Assembly (NCBI RefSeq): GCF_000390185.1
Contig: NZ_AQHR01000107.1
Span: 1 to 64,000 of the forward strand
DNA: 64,000 bases
Direction: 5' to 3'
DNA from: Lunatimonas lonarensis
GTDB lineage: Bacteria; Bacteroidota; Bacteroidia; Cytophagales; Cyclobacteriaceae
Each line of letters starts with the position of its first letter. Position 1 is the stretch's first letter. The notes under the pieces are model-generated. The model ran no database searches. It was not told where the DNA came from and saw nothing but the letters and a program-made list of their open reading frames with translations. Of this stretch, positions 45,389-53,885 are shown one piece after another. The position numbers and the translations under genes are program-made.

Positions 45389-47056
45389 CTATTTTAAAAT
45401 GATGGCCTCCATATCCTGAAGCATTCTCCGGTCTTGATCGGAAAGCTCCCAGCGGCTATCGAAATAGCCCTCCAAAATCATTTCATCAGGATTACTCTTG
45501 AAGAACGCAAAATCCTTGAAGCCGGTTAGTTTCTGATGGGCTTGCCCCATGAAAGCATACCCCGTAGTACGACCTCCTCCCCACCAAGGCATGCCCGACT
45601 GTATGACTACGTATCGCTCATTATGTGGATAAATGTACAGCAATCCATAGTCTGAAAAAGCAGGATCCAAATGCATCGGAAGTATATCCTCCAACTGTCG
45701 GATAGCGGAGTTGGTCTCCTTGTGGCCGAACAGGATAAGGTGACTGGACTCCAAATCACTGGCGCGCAACTCCTTATCTGCCAATACTCTTGGAAAAAAA
45801 AGCATCCGCCCCAAAAACTCACCTCGATAGGCCGACCAATTGGCAGCGGTAACTGCTTCGTTTCTACGTCGCTCCAGCTCAGCTGCCGAAGGACTATCGG
45901 CAGTGCCATAGACATAAATGTGCCGGTCAGAAAATGCGTCGAAAACAGGCCCCGAGATCCCATGCCTCTTAATCATACCGCCGGCCTGTGACAGGCTACC
46001 TATCCGCCAAGTATTACCATCTTTATAAAACGACAACTCAGCACTTGGCTGGATCTTCAGAGATTTGCCATCAAGGGTGACGTCGATGGCCCTGTCCAAG
46101 GTTATCGATGGATGGTTGGCGAGGTGCAAGGTAAACTCCAACACCGAATCGGAGGCAACACTTATTCGTTGGCCTTCTTCGATGACCGCATCAATAGTGG
46201 CAAGCGCACCAGGTACAAGCTGCCTGAGTTCCACCCAATACGCTGTCGGATGTTTCAGCGAATGGGTGGTGAAGGACACCCGGTTCGGATAACCATTCCG
46301 TTTAAACTGGGAAAACCATTCAAAAATACGTCCATTTGCATAGGCGTTTACCCAGCTGTCGTGCCTTACGCCCTCATATTCCTCCAAGTAAACGGCGATT
46401 CCCCTATCCTGCATTTTATCCACCATAAGTCTAGTACCCTCAATAGGCACCACCGGATCAGCATCTCCATGAAAAAAATGGACAGGCAAATTGATGGCAT
46501 TGCCCAACAAATCAAGTGTACCCTGGGGAGGAGCTGGGCAAACGGGTGCGATCGCGGCCCAAACATCGGGACGGGTTAGGCCAATCCAAAGTGATCCCCC
46601 ACCTCCCATAGACAGTCCTGTAAGGTAAATCCGATCGGCATCTATTTTAAACCGGTCTTTAACGTCAGCCAATACGGCATATACATCCTGCTCCACAATT
46701 CCTTGATAGCCTGCTGTACCCCTGGCATAAGGAGCGGCCACGATATAATCCACTTCGCCCAAATGAGGAAAATACCGGCTTGCCTCCACATCCGTCTCTC
46801 CCTCTAGGTTACTTTTGCCAAACACTCGCTTCAGCGCCAGACGGTGGTTGGAACCCGCGCCGTGTAGCATCACCACTAACGGGTATGATTGGGTCTCATC
46901 AAAATTGGATGGCAGGTAAATGGCATAAGGCTGCTCGGTATCATCTGCTACACTATGAAACGTGAGCACCTGCGGGCCACTCTTCAGCTTTTGCGCCTGA
47001 ACAAAACCACCACCAAGCAAAAAAAACACAAGGAATAGACGAAGCAGGGCATCCAT
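45389..47056 (-). CDS. Secreted alpha/beta-hydrolase (PHB depolymerase/prolyl-oligopeptidase-like esterase)
   Basis: The 555-residue protein has a signal peptide (LLRLFLVFFLLGGGFVQAQ). The alpha/beta-hydrolase domain has the oxyanion region VVMLHGAGSNHR near residue 62, nucleophile Ser in LTGLSMGGGGSLWIGL near 147, acid Asp in HFFHGDADPVVP near 195 and base His in GVRHDSWV near 230. A C-terminal region of about 280 residues (including YFDSRWELSDQD) adds further domains of unknown type. It is followed 5 bases on by a DASS transporter. Substrate is unknown; ester cleavage is inferred. Confidence 0.83.
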   Translation of the reverse strand: MDALLRLFLVFFLLGGGFVQAQKLKSGPQVLTFHSVADDTEQPYAIYLPSNFDETQSYPLVVMLHGAGSNHRLALKRVFGKSNLEGETDVEASRYFPHLGEVDYIVAAPYARGTAGYQGIVEQDVYAVLADVKDRFKIDADRIYLTGLSMGGGGSLWIGLTRPDVWAAIAPVCPAPPQGTLDLLGNAINLPVHFFHGDADPVVPIEGTRLMVDKMQDRGIAVYLEEYEGVRHDSWVNAYANGRIFEWFSQFKRNGYPNRVSFTTHSLKHPTAYWVELRQLVPGALATIDAVIEEGQRISVASDSVLEFTLHLANHPSITLDRAIDVTLDGKSLKIQPSAELSFYKDGNTWRIGSLSQAGGMIKRHGISGPVFDAFSDRHIYVYGTADSPSAAELERRRNEAVTAANWSAYRGEFLGRMLFFPRVLADKELRASDLESSHLILFGHKETNSAIRQLEDILPMHLDPAFSDYGLLYIYPHNERYVVIQSGMPWWGGGRTTGYAFMGQAHQKLTGFKDFAFFKSNPDEMILEGYFDSRWELSDQDRRMLQDMEAIILK

Positions 47057-47196
47057 GTACGTATGAGTTAGGTTCGAATTCCAACTGTATCATTCAAATT
47101 TCGTCAATTTTAAGCTAATTATTAAGCCGAAAAAGAACTTTATTCAGGACAGCACAAAACTACACCTTTTTAGAAATGAAATGGTAGCTTTACAGA

Positions 47197-47568
47197 ATGG
47201 ACTCACAAGAATCATTGTACCAGCAGCTCGGAAACGATAAAATCAAGCAAATTTCCACACGCTTTTACCTAGAGGTGGAAAAAACACCCACTCTAAGAGC
47301 CCTTTATCCCGAAGAATTGGAACCCGCGCAAACACGTCTATATTGGTTCCTATTACATGTTTTTGGAGGCCCGTCTCCCTATCTTGAGCAAAGGGGCCAT
47401 CCCATGTTACGAAGACGCCACTTTCAATGGCCTATTGACGGGGACATGCGAACCAAATGGCTAAACTGTATGCTCACGGCGATTGATTCAGTGCCAATGC
47501 AGCCGGAAACCAAGGAATCATTGTTGGCCTACTTCGTGAAAGCTGCAAATCACATGGTAAACTGCTGA
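47197..47568 (+). CDS. Truncated haemoglobin, group II (trHbO type)
   Basis: The 123-residue protein is a 2/2 globin. It has LYQQLGNDKIKQISTRFY near residue 6, HVFGGPSPYLEQRGHPMLRR (the group II loop) near 48-67, the heme-ligand region RRRHFQWPI with His near 69, and KWLNCMLTAID with the conserved Trp(G8). Such proteins bind O2 or NO and act in redox protection. It is monocistronic, divergent from the hydrolase gene. Confidence 0.93.
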   Translation: MDSQESLYQQLGNDKIKQISTRFYLEVEKTPTLRALYPEELEPAQTRLYWFLLHVFGGPSPYLEQRGHPMLRRRHFQWPIDGDMRTKWLNCMLTAIDSVPMQPETKESLLAYFVKAANHMVNC

Positions 47569-47734
47569 AAAAACCAAATAAAACAACAATCGTTTTTGCT
47601 TTTGTCCGATATTTTTTAGACCTTTTAGACGGTGTTTACGGTACGGTAATTTTTAATTCAAAACCGGTAAAAAGAACCTTAAAGGTATCTTTATTTTACT
47701 TCGAAGTTGACAACACATTATTTCGGACCACAGG

Positions 47735-48352
47735 ATGAAAACTCAACGAAACGGATTCATTGCTGCATTTCTTATTTTGATAGTTTGCGGAGCCTGCACT
47801 TTATTTGAAGGGCCAGAAGGCTCCCAGGGAGAACGGGGACCACAAGGTGAACAGGGGCCGGCAGGGCCGCAGGGACCTCAAGGCGAACAGGGTGCCCCGG
47901 GCGAAGCAGGGCCGCAAGGACCAGCCGGCCCTCAGGGAGCAACCGGACCACAAGGCCCTCAAGGGGAACCTGGGTCATTTAACGCCACTTTATATACCTT
48001 CCCCTCCCATGATTTTTCTTCCCTTGCCACGCGGGTTCTTGACATCCCCAACATCGGGCCGCAGGTAAGTAATCTGATGTTTTTTGTATACCTGGTAGAC
48101 ACCAACTCCAACTTGTTTTATCCGCTGCCCGGCCCGGGGGGCGGGGGGCAGAGCCTGTACAGGGTATGGTGGCTCCGAGTATCGACCTCTGCTAGCGTTC
48201 GCATCAACCGCTACTCGGGCCCTGGAGAAACCTATGGACAGATCAGGGTAATAACGGTTCCTCTGGTACAAAATGCCGGAGGCCGAGCAGCACTTCCTGA
48301 TATTGACTTCAACAATTATGAGGAAGTGAGGGTCTATTATGGCTTTCGGTAA
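47735..48352 (+). CDS. Collagen-like lipoprotein
   Basis: The 205-residue protein has a lipoprotein signal ([15 protein letters not shown]). It is followed by a collagen-like run of about 18 uninterrupted Gly-X-Y triplets (residues 26-80; for example [19 protein letters not shown]), rich in Pro-Gln and Glu. The C-terminal 125 residues form an unassigned beta-rich domain. Bacterial collagen-like repeats form triple helices and adopt roles in surface structures. Repeat number may vary between strains. The DNA over 47800-47970 is GC-rich and internally repetitive. Confidence 0.85.
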   Translation: MKTQRNGFIAAFLILIVCGACTLFEGPEGSQGERGPQGEQGPAGPQGPQGEQGAPGEAGPQGPAGPQGATGPQGPQGEPGSFNATLYTFPSHDFSSLATRVLDIPNIGPQVSNLMFFVYLVDTNSNLFYPLPGPGGGGQSLYRVWWLRVSTSASVRINRYSGPGETYGQIRVITVPLVQNAGGRAALPDIDFNNYEEVRVYYGFR

Positions 48353-48461
48353 ATTGGCCATGCATGAATTCTGTACCTAAAGTCACCCCAAGGGTCGAAA
48401 AATACCTGTATTATTGCAGGGATTTGGCGTAGGCAATGGTAGCTTACAGAAACAAAATTGT

Positions 48462-49037
48462 ATGGACTGGAAGAAGGAAATTAAAAGTTGGGGAATCCTT
48501 TTGGGCGTTTTTGCATTCCTATATTTTACTGGACTGATAACGCCGCTGATGGGAGGCCTGCAGTCATTGCTGCTGCATACAGGACTGATCAAGCCAAAAA
48601 TTACGCTCGAAAACAAAACTGCGGAAGCGTTTGACTTCAGTGGTCAATTTTTGGACGAACAGGGTGACCGGGTGGGTTTGTCGCAGTACCGTGGCAAAAC
48701 CCTCTTTATCAACCTCTGGGCTACCTGGTGCCCGCCTTGCAGAGCGGAAATGCCCCATATCGCCGAGCTTTACAAAAAGACTGCCAACAACGACTTGGTA
48801 TTCCTGATGATTGCCCTGGACGATGACTTTGAAAAAAGCAAAAAGTTTGTGCAGGACAAGAAATTCCCATTCCCCATCGTCCATGCAGCCTATGGACTTA
48901 ACCCCTCATTACACAGTCAGGCAATCCCGACCACGCTGGTGGTAAGCCCCGAAGGAAAAATCGTCTTTTACCAAGAAGGCATGAGCAACTTCGACACGAA
49001 GGAATTCAGGGACTTTCTCACCGGTAGTTTCGATTGA
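48462..49037 (+). CDS. TlpA-family thioredoxin-like protein
   Basis: The 191-residue protein has an N-terminal membrane anchor (WGILLGVFAFLYFTGLITPL) and a periplasmic thioredoxin fold with WATWCPPCRAEMPHI (active CPPC) near 90 and the cis-Pro in SQAIPTTLVVSPEGKI near 155. TlpA/ResA-like proteins reduce disulfides, for instance in cytochrome c maturation. The ATG at 48462 (MDWKK) was preferred over 48414 as it directly precedes the anchor. Confidence 0.92.
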   Translation: MDWKKEIKSWGILLGVFAFLYFTGLITPLMGGLQSLLLHTGLIKPKITLENKTAEAFDFSGQFLDEQGDRVGLSQYRGKTLFINLWATWCPPCRAEMPHIAELYKKTANNDLVFLMIALDDDFEKSKKFVQDKKFPFPIVHAAYGLNPSLHSQAIPTTLVVSPEGKIVFYQEGMSNFDTKEFRDFLTGSFD

Positions 49038-49158
49038 TTTATTTAGCGAAGAGATTGCTTGATCGCAGCCTACTCCGTCAAAAACAAAAACACAAGATCA
49101 CCAGTCGGGTAGCCTGTTCCCAGTATTCTCCGTATATTCGTTTGGTACCACGTTGCTT

Positions 49159-50472
49159 ATGCCCAGAAAATATACCTTGGCCCGTATTTTAACGACATTT
49201 CTAAAATGGCTTTTCCTGATTGCTATTTGTTTCCTTGCATTTTTCTTGGCAAAGCCCTTCTGGAACAAATGGATAATCTATCCCAGGATTGAGCGGGAGC
49301 TTAAGCAGCTCTCTGAGCAATACCGTACACCGGAGGCTATCATCCCACTGCCAAGTTTCCAAGGTGCCCTCCATGCCCATACCTATTGGTCCCATGATAG
49401 CAGGGGTGTTTTGGAAGAAATCCTGCCTGCTGCCAAAGAAGCGAAACTTAATTTCGTTTTTTTCTCTGATCACAAACGTCATGCACTGGATTCCTTTCCA
49501 AGGTCTATCCGAGGGATACACGAAGGCATACTATTTGAACCAGGAACAGAATCGAACCTGTTGATGATAAGCCCCTTACGGGAAACCGTTTTGGACTGGA
49601 ACAAACCCCAGGACACGTTGATTCGGGAGGTAGTGGAAAATGGCGGACTGGTTCTATACCTACATACAGAAATGGACCACGACTGGTCAAACCCCCATTA
49701 CCAAGGTATGGAGATATACAATATCCACACCGACCTATTAGATGAAAAGGGCATCCTCCCTTTCTTGCTAAACAGCATCGTAAACGGAAAAAAATTCAAA
49801 CACTGGACCTATCGGGAGATCTTTGATGAGCAAACCGACATTCTTGCCCTTTGGGACTCATTAAACCATCACAGAAAGATTGTGGGATACGGCGCTCCGG
49901 ACGTTCATAACAACCAAAGCATACGCGCCAGGTACTTGGAAGATGGAACGGTGGAATGGGTAGGCTCTAACGCCAAAACCATAGGAATCGTAGAGCCGGG
50001 ATGGAAAGAAAAACTCTTGTTAGGGGAACCGGACATGGCAGGCTGGGCTTTCAAATGGGAGCTTGACACGTATTTCCATTCCTTTAAATACGTACAGACC
50101 CATATTTTCACAGATGAATTGAGCAGCCGTTCCATCAAGGAAGGGCTTGAAAAGGGCAGGGCATTTGTATCCTTTGAAAACCTACTGGAAGCAAAGGGCT
50201 TTCAATTCTTTGGATTGGCGAAGGACGGAACGCTGTCGGGCATTATGGGAGACTCCATTTCCGTAGCTGATGTCGCACAGATCCGCGCTATTTCTCCCTA
50301 TCCTGTTGATTTTGAACTGATAAAAAACGGCAAATTAATCGACATTGCAGAGAAGAGCTACACCTTTGACTACCAAATCACCGAGCACGGAAACTACCGG
50401 ATTGTGTGCCGGATACGTCTAAACGGAAAGTCTGTCCCCTGGCTATATACCAATCCCATCTACCTCTATTAA
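49159..50472 (+). CDS. Membrane-anchored PHP-like (polymerase/histidinol-phosphatase-fold) metal-dependent protein
   Basis: The 437-residue protein has one N-terminal transmembrane helix ([19 protein letters not shown]). The PHP-like domain has [14 protein letters not shown] near residue 75 (HAHT...D metal motif), [10 protein letters not shown] near 105, [11 protein letters not shown] near 180 and GAPDVHNN near 250. PHP domains are metal phosphoesterases. The start is ATG 49159; an in-frame TTG at 49153 is less likely. A beta-rich C-terminal part follows from about 370. Its stop overlaps the convergent VF530 gene by 4 bases. The substrate is unknown. Confidence 0.75.
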   Translation: MPRKYTLARILTTFLKWLFLIAICFLAFFLAKPFWNKWIIYPRIERELKQLSEQYRTPEAIIPLPSFQGALHAHTYWSHDSRGVLEEILPAAKEAKLNFVFFSDHKRHALDSFPRSIRGIHEGILFEPGTESNLLMISPLRETVLDWNKPQDTLIREVVENGGLVLYLHTEMDHDWSNPHYQGMEIYNIHTDLLDEKGILPFLLNSIVNGKKFKHWTYREIFDEQTDILALWDSLNHHRKIVGYGAPDVHNNQSIRARYLEDGTVEWVGSNAKTIGIVEPGWKEKLLLGEPDMAGWAFKWELDTYFHSFKYVQTHIFTDELSSRSIKEGLEKGRAFVSFENLLEAKGFQFFGLAKDGTLSGIMGDSISVADVAQIRAISPYPVDFELIKNGKLIDIAEKSYTFDYQITEHGNYRIVCRIRLNGKSVPWLYTNPIYLY

Positions 50473-50723
50473 GGCCTGGGCGTTGGTTTCCTTTTTACAG
50501 CATGAATGTATAATTCCTCCACCTTTTTCCTCGCCCAATCGGTTTTTCGTAAAAACGTAAGGCTAGACTGGACGGAGGGATCGTAAAGAAAGCAACGGAT
50601 AGGGATTCTTCGCCCAAGTGCCTCCCACCCGTACCGGTCAACCAAGTACTCCATGACTTGCTTCAAGGTCACTCCGTGCAACGGGTTGTTGGGTTGCTCT
50701 TCGGGCTGTGTTGGTTTTTGCAT
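50469..50723 (-). CDS. VF530-family (DUF2132) small DNA-binding protein
   Basis: The 84-residue protein contains the VF530 domain: [37 protein letters not shown] and [18 protein letters not shown]. Members are short, with a proposed DNA-binding role that remains little studied. The gene is convergent with the PHP-like gene. Confidence 0.87.
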   Translation of the reverse strand: MQKPTQPEEQPNNPLHGVTLKQVMEYLVDRYGWEALGRRIPIRCFLYDPSVQSSLTFLRKTDWARKKVEELYIHAVKRKPTPRP

Positions 50724-51018
50724 GGTTAAATGTAAAAAAATATAGGATACTACCAGCCGATTAAAATCTAAATTTTAAACACTAGACCTTGTCCCGGTTT
50801 TTTGGAATGCCCACACCTATGGCTCCACTAGGATAGGGAAGCCCTGCCTCTACCAAGCAGGCCGCATCGGTAACATGTATCCCAGTTTGTGACGTATACC
50901 TCGTACCTGTCTTTCTTTGGCAGGTTCGGCTTTATCGCCAACTGATCAAAAACTCGATCATTGCGCTTTCAATACTACCCACTATATGTATTTTTGCAGC
51001 AACTGAAACTGACTGACC

Positions 51019-51525
51019 ATGGCATCCGTTCGCATCGCTTATGAAGCAGACATTCCCACTATCCAATCAATCGCATTTACCGCTTGGCCAGTAACCTTTG
51101 GAGGCATCCTGTCTCCTCAGCAGATTGAGTACATGCTACACATGATGTATGGGCAGGAAGCCTTGGCCGCCGTTTTGAATGGTAAAAACCAACTGGTATT
51201 GATAGCGGAAGATGAAAAACGTTCGCCAGTGGGGTTTTCGGCAATAGAATTTTCGTACAAGGAACTAGATGCTACCAAAATCCATAAATTGTACTTATTG
51301 CCGAGTGTGCAGGGCAAAGGGATTGGAAAGCTTCTGATCAAAGAAATAAGCGGCTATGCGTCCGACCGAGGGGATAAGTCCCTCACCCTTAATGTGAACA
51401 AATACAATCAAAACGCCATAGCGTTTTATCAAAAATTGGGATTTCAGAAAGTACGGGAGGAAATCATCCCCATAGGAAACGGCTACTACATGGATGATTT
51501 TGTGATGGGGAAAATGTTGTCCTAG
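51019..51525 (+). CDS. GNAT-family N-acetyltransferase
   Basis: The 168-residue protein has the GNAT fold: IRIAYEADIPT-like start, KLYLLPSVQGKGIGKLLIKE with the acetyl-CoA-binding QGKGIGK near 93-105, and LNVNKYNQNAIAFYQKLGFQ near 125-145. The substrate is unknown. Its 3' end overlaps the convergent response regulator by 4 bases. Confidence 0.9.
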   Translation: MASVRIAYEADIPTIQSIAFTAWPVTFGGILSPQQIEYMLHMMYGQEALAAVLNGKNQLVLIAEDEKRSPVGFSAIEFSYKELDATKIHKLYLLPSVQGKGIGKLLIKEISGYASDRGDKSLTLNVNKYNQNAIAFYQKLGFQKVREEIIPIGNGYYMDDFVMGKMLS

Positions 51526-51953
51526 CGGCGGGAAGGTAGCTTGGCTAGGTTAACCCAAAAATCCTCTAACAGAGCCATCACCCCGGACAAATCCTGCTCA
51601 TGGCTAGACTTTGTTACATAACTACTGGCATAATGCTGATAGGCCGTCAGTACGTCTTCCGGCGAGGAAGAAGTAGTAAGCATGATGACAGGCAAATGTC
51701 TCAGCTTATCGTTCTGCTTGATAAACTGAAGCACCTCGTGCCCATTCTTCTTGGGCAGATTGATATCCAAGAGGATCAAGTCTGGAAGACTCTTAGGGTC
51801 TCGCTCTACCGATTCCAGCAAATAATCCATCGCCTGTTGACCATCCTTTTTGATAGCCAACTTAACAGGTACAGACAGACCCTCCATTGCCTCTTGGATC
51901 AGATAAATATCCCCTTCATTGTCTTCAACAAGTAATATTTCCAAACCACGCAT
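51522..51953 (-). CDS. Stand-alone response regulator receiver protein (Rcp1-like)
   Basis: The 143-residue protein is a single receiver domain: EILLVEDNEGDIYLIQEAM, phospho-acceptor Asp in LPDLILLDINLPKKNG near 65, Thr in VIMLTTSSSPEDV near 95 and Lys in SYVTKSSHE near 117. There is no output domain. It resembles single-domain regulators of the Rcp1 type, often partnered with a histidine kinase elsewhere; no kinase is adjacent. The ATG at 51953 was preferred over the one at 51992, which adds 13 hydrophobic residues. Confidence 0.9.
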   Translation of the reverse strand: MRGLEILLVEDNEGDIYLIQEAMEGLSVPVKLAIKKDGQQAMDYLLESVERDPKSLPDLILLDINLPKKNGHEVLQFIKQNDKLRHLPVIMLTTSSSPEDVLTAYQHYASSYVTKSSHEQDLSGVMALLEDFWVNLAKLPSRR

Positions 51954-52245
51954 AACGGAATCAAATATATAAAAAATAAAGAGAATATACATCCCCTAGA
52001 CGCATATTATTATAATATATTCTTAGTTTAAGGAAAATAATCCCTTTTAAACGGCTTCGAATCAGGTGTAAATACAGGAATTCTGATTAGCAAAACATCA
52101 CCTGTCTCCAAAAACTTATTGTGTATCAAGGTCTTACTTTTTAAAAATCAGAGAATCTGCCAAAAAGACACCCGCTAGGCCTTTTTACGAAAAAAATCAC
52201 ACCCGTTTATGACTTTTATCACAATATCCTACTCATCTTCACTTG

Positions 52246-52253
52246 TATATTTG
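52246..52253 (+). promoter_or_regulatory. Promoter -7 box candidate for an untranslated transcript
   Basis: TATATTTG matches the Bacteroidota -7 consensus TAnnTTTG. Transcription would begin near 52258-52262, upstream of a region ending in a strong terminator and holding no open frame. Confidence 0.4.
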
Positions 52254-52259
52254 TCGTAT

Positions 52260-52425
52260 AATATAATGAGCACCAAAAGACAAGGCACCCGATTAAGGGC
52301 ATAAACATACAAGTGCCAATCGAAGCGGAACCCCAGGGGATCTAAATCGTGCGGCAAAGTTGGTAATTAAAGTTGGTTAGGTTTGTAGAGGAAAGGCTCC
52401 GGTCCATTGGCCGGGGCTTTTTTTA
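52260..52425 (+). ncRNA. Candidate small RNA or leader (about 165 nt) ending in a terminator
   Basis: Between divergent genes 51953 (minus) and 52521 (plus) lies a non-coding stretch with a promoter-like box at 52246, a GGCAC/GTGCC stem (52284-52318 region) and a strong rho-independent terminator at 52393-52425. This is the layout of a small RNA gene; a 6S-like RNA or attenuating leader of the downstream gene is possible. No consensus of a known RNA family was recognised, and the boundaries are inferred. Confidence 0.35.
52393..52425 (+). terminator. Rho-independent terminator in the 52.0-52.5 kb gap
   Basis: AAGGCTCCGG and CCGGGGCTTT pair as a 10-bp stem with two G-U pairs, followed by TTTTTTTA. 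It lies 95 bases before the next gene and is not preceded by a coding region on the plus strand, so it ends a non-coding transcript or acts as an attenuator. Confidence 0.75.
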
Positions 52426-52520
52426 TTCCCTAAATTGAAGTCGAATTACTAGATATCGCTATATTCGGCGCATTCATCCCTGAGTAGAGTCTACCTTTTA
52501 CACCGTTTGCCTACGCTTCT

Positions 52521-53882
52521 ATGTATACCGCTGTTATTCTTGCCGCCGGAAAAGGAACCAAAATATGGCCTTACAACTCCTTTAGACCAAAATGCCTACT
52601 TCCAATAGTGAATATACCCCTTGTCAAACATCAGGTAGATCGGCTCAAGCAATGTGGTGCAACGCGTATCATCATTGCTGCTCCGACAGAGCATCCCCAA
52701 ATTGCCCGTCTATTTGCCGGAGACAGAAACGTGGAGGTCATACCAACAAAAGATAGTAGAGGCACCGCTGATACGCTGGTACGTGTGTTCCCTGAAAACT
52801 GCCACGAACCCGTATGGGTGCTTTATGGAGACTGTTGGGTTGACACAGCGGATTTACGACGCCTGAAGGGACTTGCTTCCCCAGGTGCGCTTATCACGCC
52901 TCATAGAGAAACCTCCAGAAATTACATCGGCTGTACCCAGATGGACGGTAAGCTAACCGCCATTTTGGGTCATTCCCGCGACAAAACCACCCATCATTTT
53001 CTGGCGTTTACGCTGCTTCCCCAGCACCTTTCCTATTTCGCCGACGCACCTCCGAGATTCCCCAAGGTAGATGTAGGCATGATGGTGCCGGAAGAAACCT
53101 TTTTGGAGGCGGGACTGCTTGGCCTGATGGATGCCGGCATACCTATTAAAGCGATTGAGACCAAGGGGTTTGCCCTTGACATAGACAAGCCCTGGCACCT
53201 ACTGGAAGTAAATACCCAACTTGCCTTGCAGCAGTGCAGTGAACTTAGGGATAACCAACTTCTTGAAGGAGCAAGCATCGACCCCTCGTCTAAAATTCAT
53301 GGAAAAGTACGACTGGGTAAGGGCTCTAGCATAGGAAGAAACGTAATCGTAGAAGGAAACATTTGGGTAGGAGACAATACACAGATCGATGCCGGTGCGT
53401 TCATACGGGGAAACGTTGTCTTTGGGGATCATTGTGAGATTGGCTATGGTTGCTATATTGAATCAGGGAGTGTAGTCGGCGACCGCTGTAAGGTTTTGCA
53501 CGGGGCAGAGTTGAGCGGCCTGCTTTTCCCCAACGTTTACCTGTATCATTACATGGAAATTGCCGGAGTGGTGGGGGAAAATACCGACCTGGGTGCAGGA
53601 ACGGTATGCGGATCCCTCCGGTTTGACGACGCCGGTACGATCCAACGTATAAAAGGCCGGGCAGAAACACTCCAAGACACTGGGCTCGCAAATGCCTGCT
53701 ACATTGGAGATCAGTGCCGGACAGGTGTAAACGCCGTTTTACTGCCCGGCGTAAAAATGGGTTCCTCCAGCGTATTGGGCCCTGGTGTAGTCCTCTACGA
53801 TGACCTGGAATCCAACAAGATGCTTTTGCTCAAGCAGGATTTGGTGAAAAAGGACTGGAATCCCGATAAGTATGGATGGTAA
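52521..53882 (+). CDS. Sugar nucleotidyltransferase with C-terminal left-handed beta-helix (GlmU-like architecture)
   Basis: The 453-residue protein has an N-terminal nucleotidyltransferase domain (VILAAGKGTKIWPYNSFRPK, with KCLLP and VWVLYGDCW near 95) and a C-terminal hexapeptide-repeat region from about 255 (SKIHGKVRLGKGSSIGRNVI, then TDLGAGTVCG). This is the GlmU/GMP-type layout. The signature GxGTKIWP departs from the usual GxGTRLxP, so substrate specificity (UDP, dTDP or GDP sugars) is uncertain. It stands alone, with a MATE gene convergent 3 bases later. Confidence 0.8.
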   Translation: MYTAVILAAGKGTKIWPYNSFRPKCLLPIVNIPLVKHQVDRLKQCGATRIIIAAPTEHPQIARLFAGDRNVEVIPTKDSRGTADTLVRVFPENCHEPVWVLYGDCWVDTADLRRLKGLASPGALITPHRETSRNYIGCTQMDGKLTAILGHSRDKTTHHFLAFTLLPQHLSYFADAPPRFPKVDVGMMVPEETFLEAGLLGLMDAGIPIKAIETKGFALDIDKPWHLLEVNTQLALQQCSELRDNQLLEGASIDPSSKIHGKVRLGKGSSIGRNVIVEGNIWVGDNTQIDAGAFIRGNVVFGDHCEIGYGCYIESGSVVGDRCKVLHGAELSGLLFPNVYLYHYMEIAGVVGENTDLGAGTVCGSLRFDDAGTIQRIKGRAETLQDTGLANACYIGDQCRTGVNAVLLPGVKMGSSSVLGPGVVLYDDLESNKMLLLKQDLVKKDWNPDKYGW

Positions 53883-53885
53883 CTT

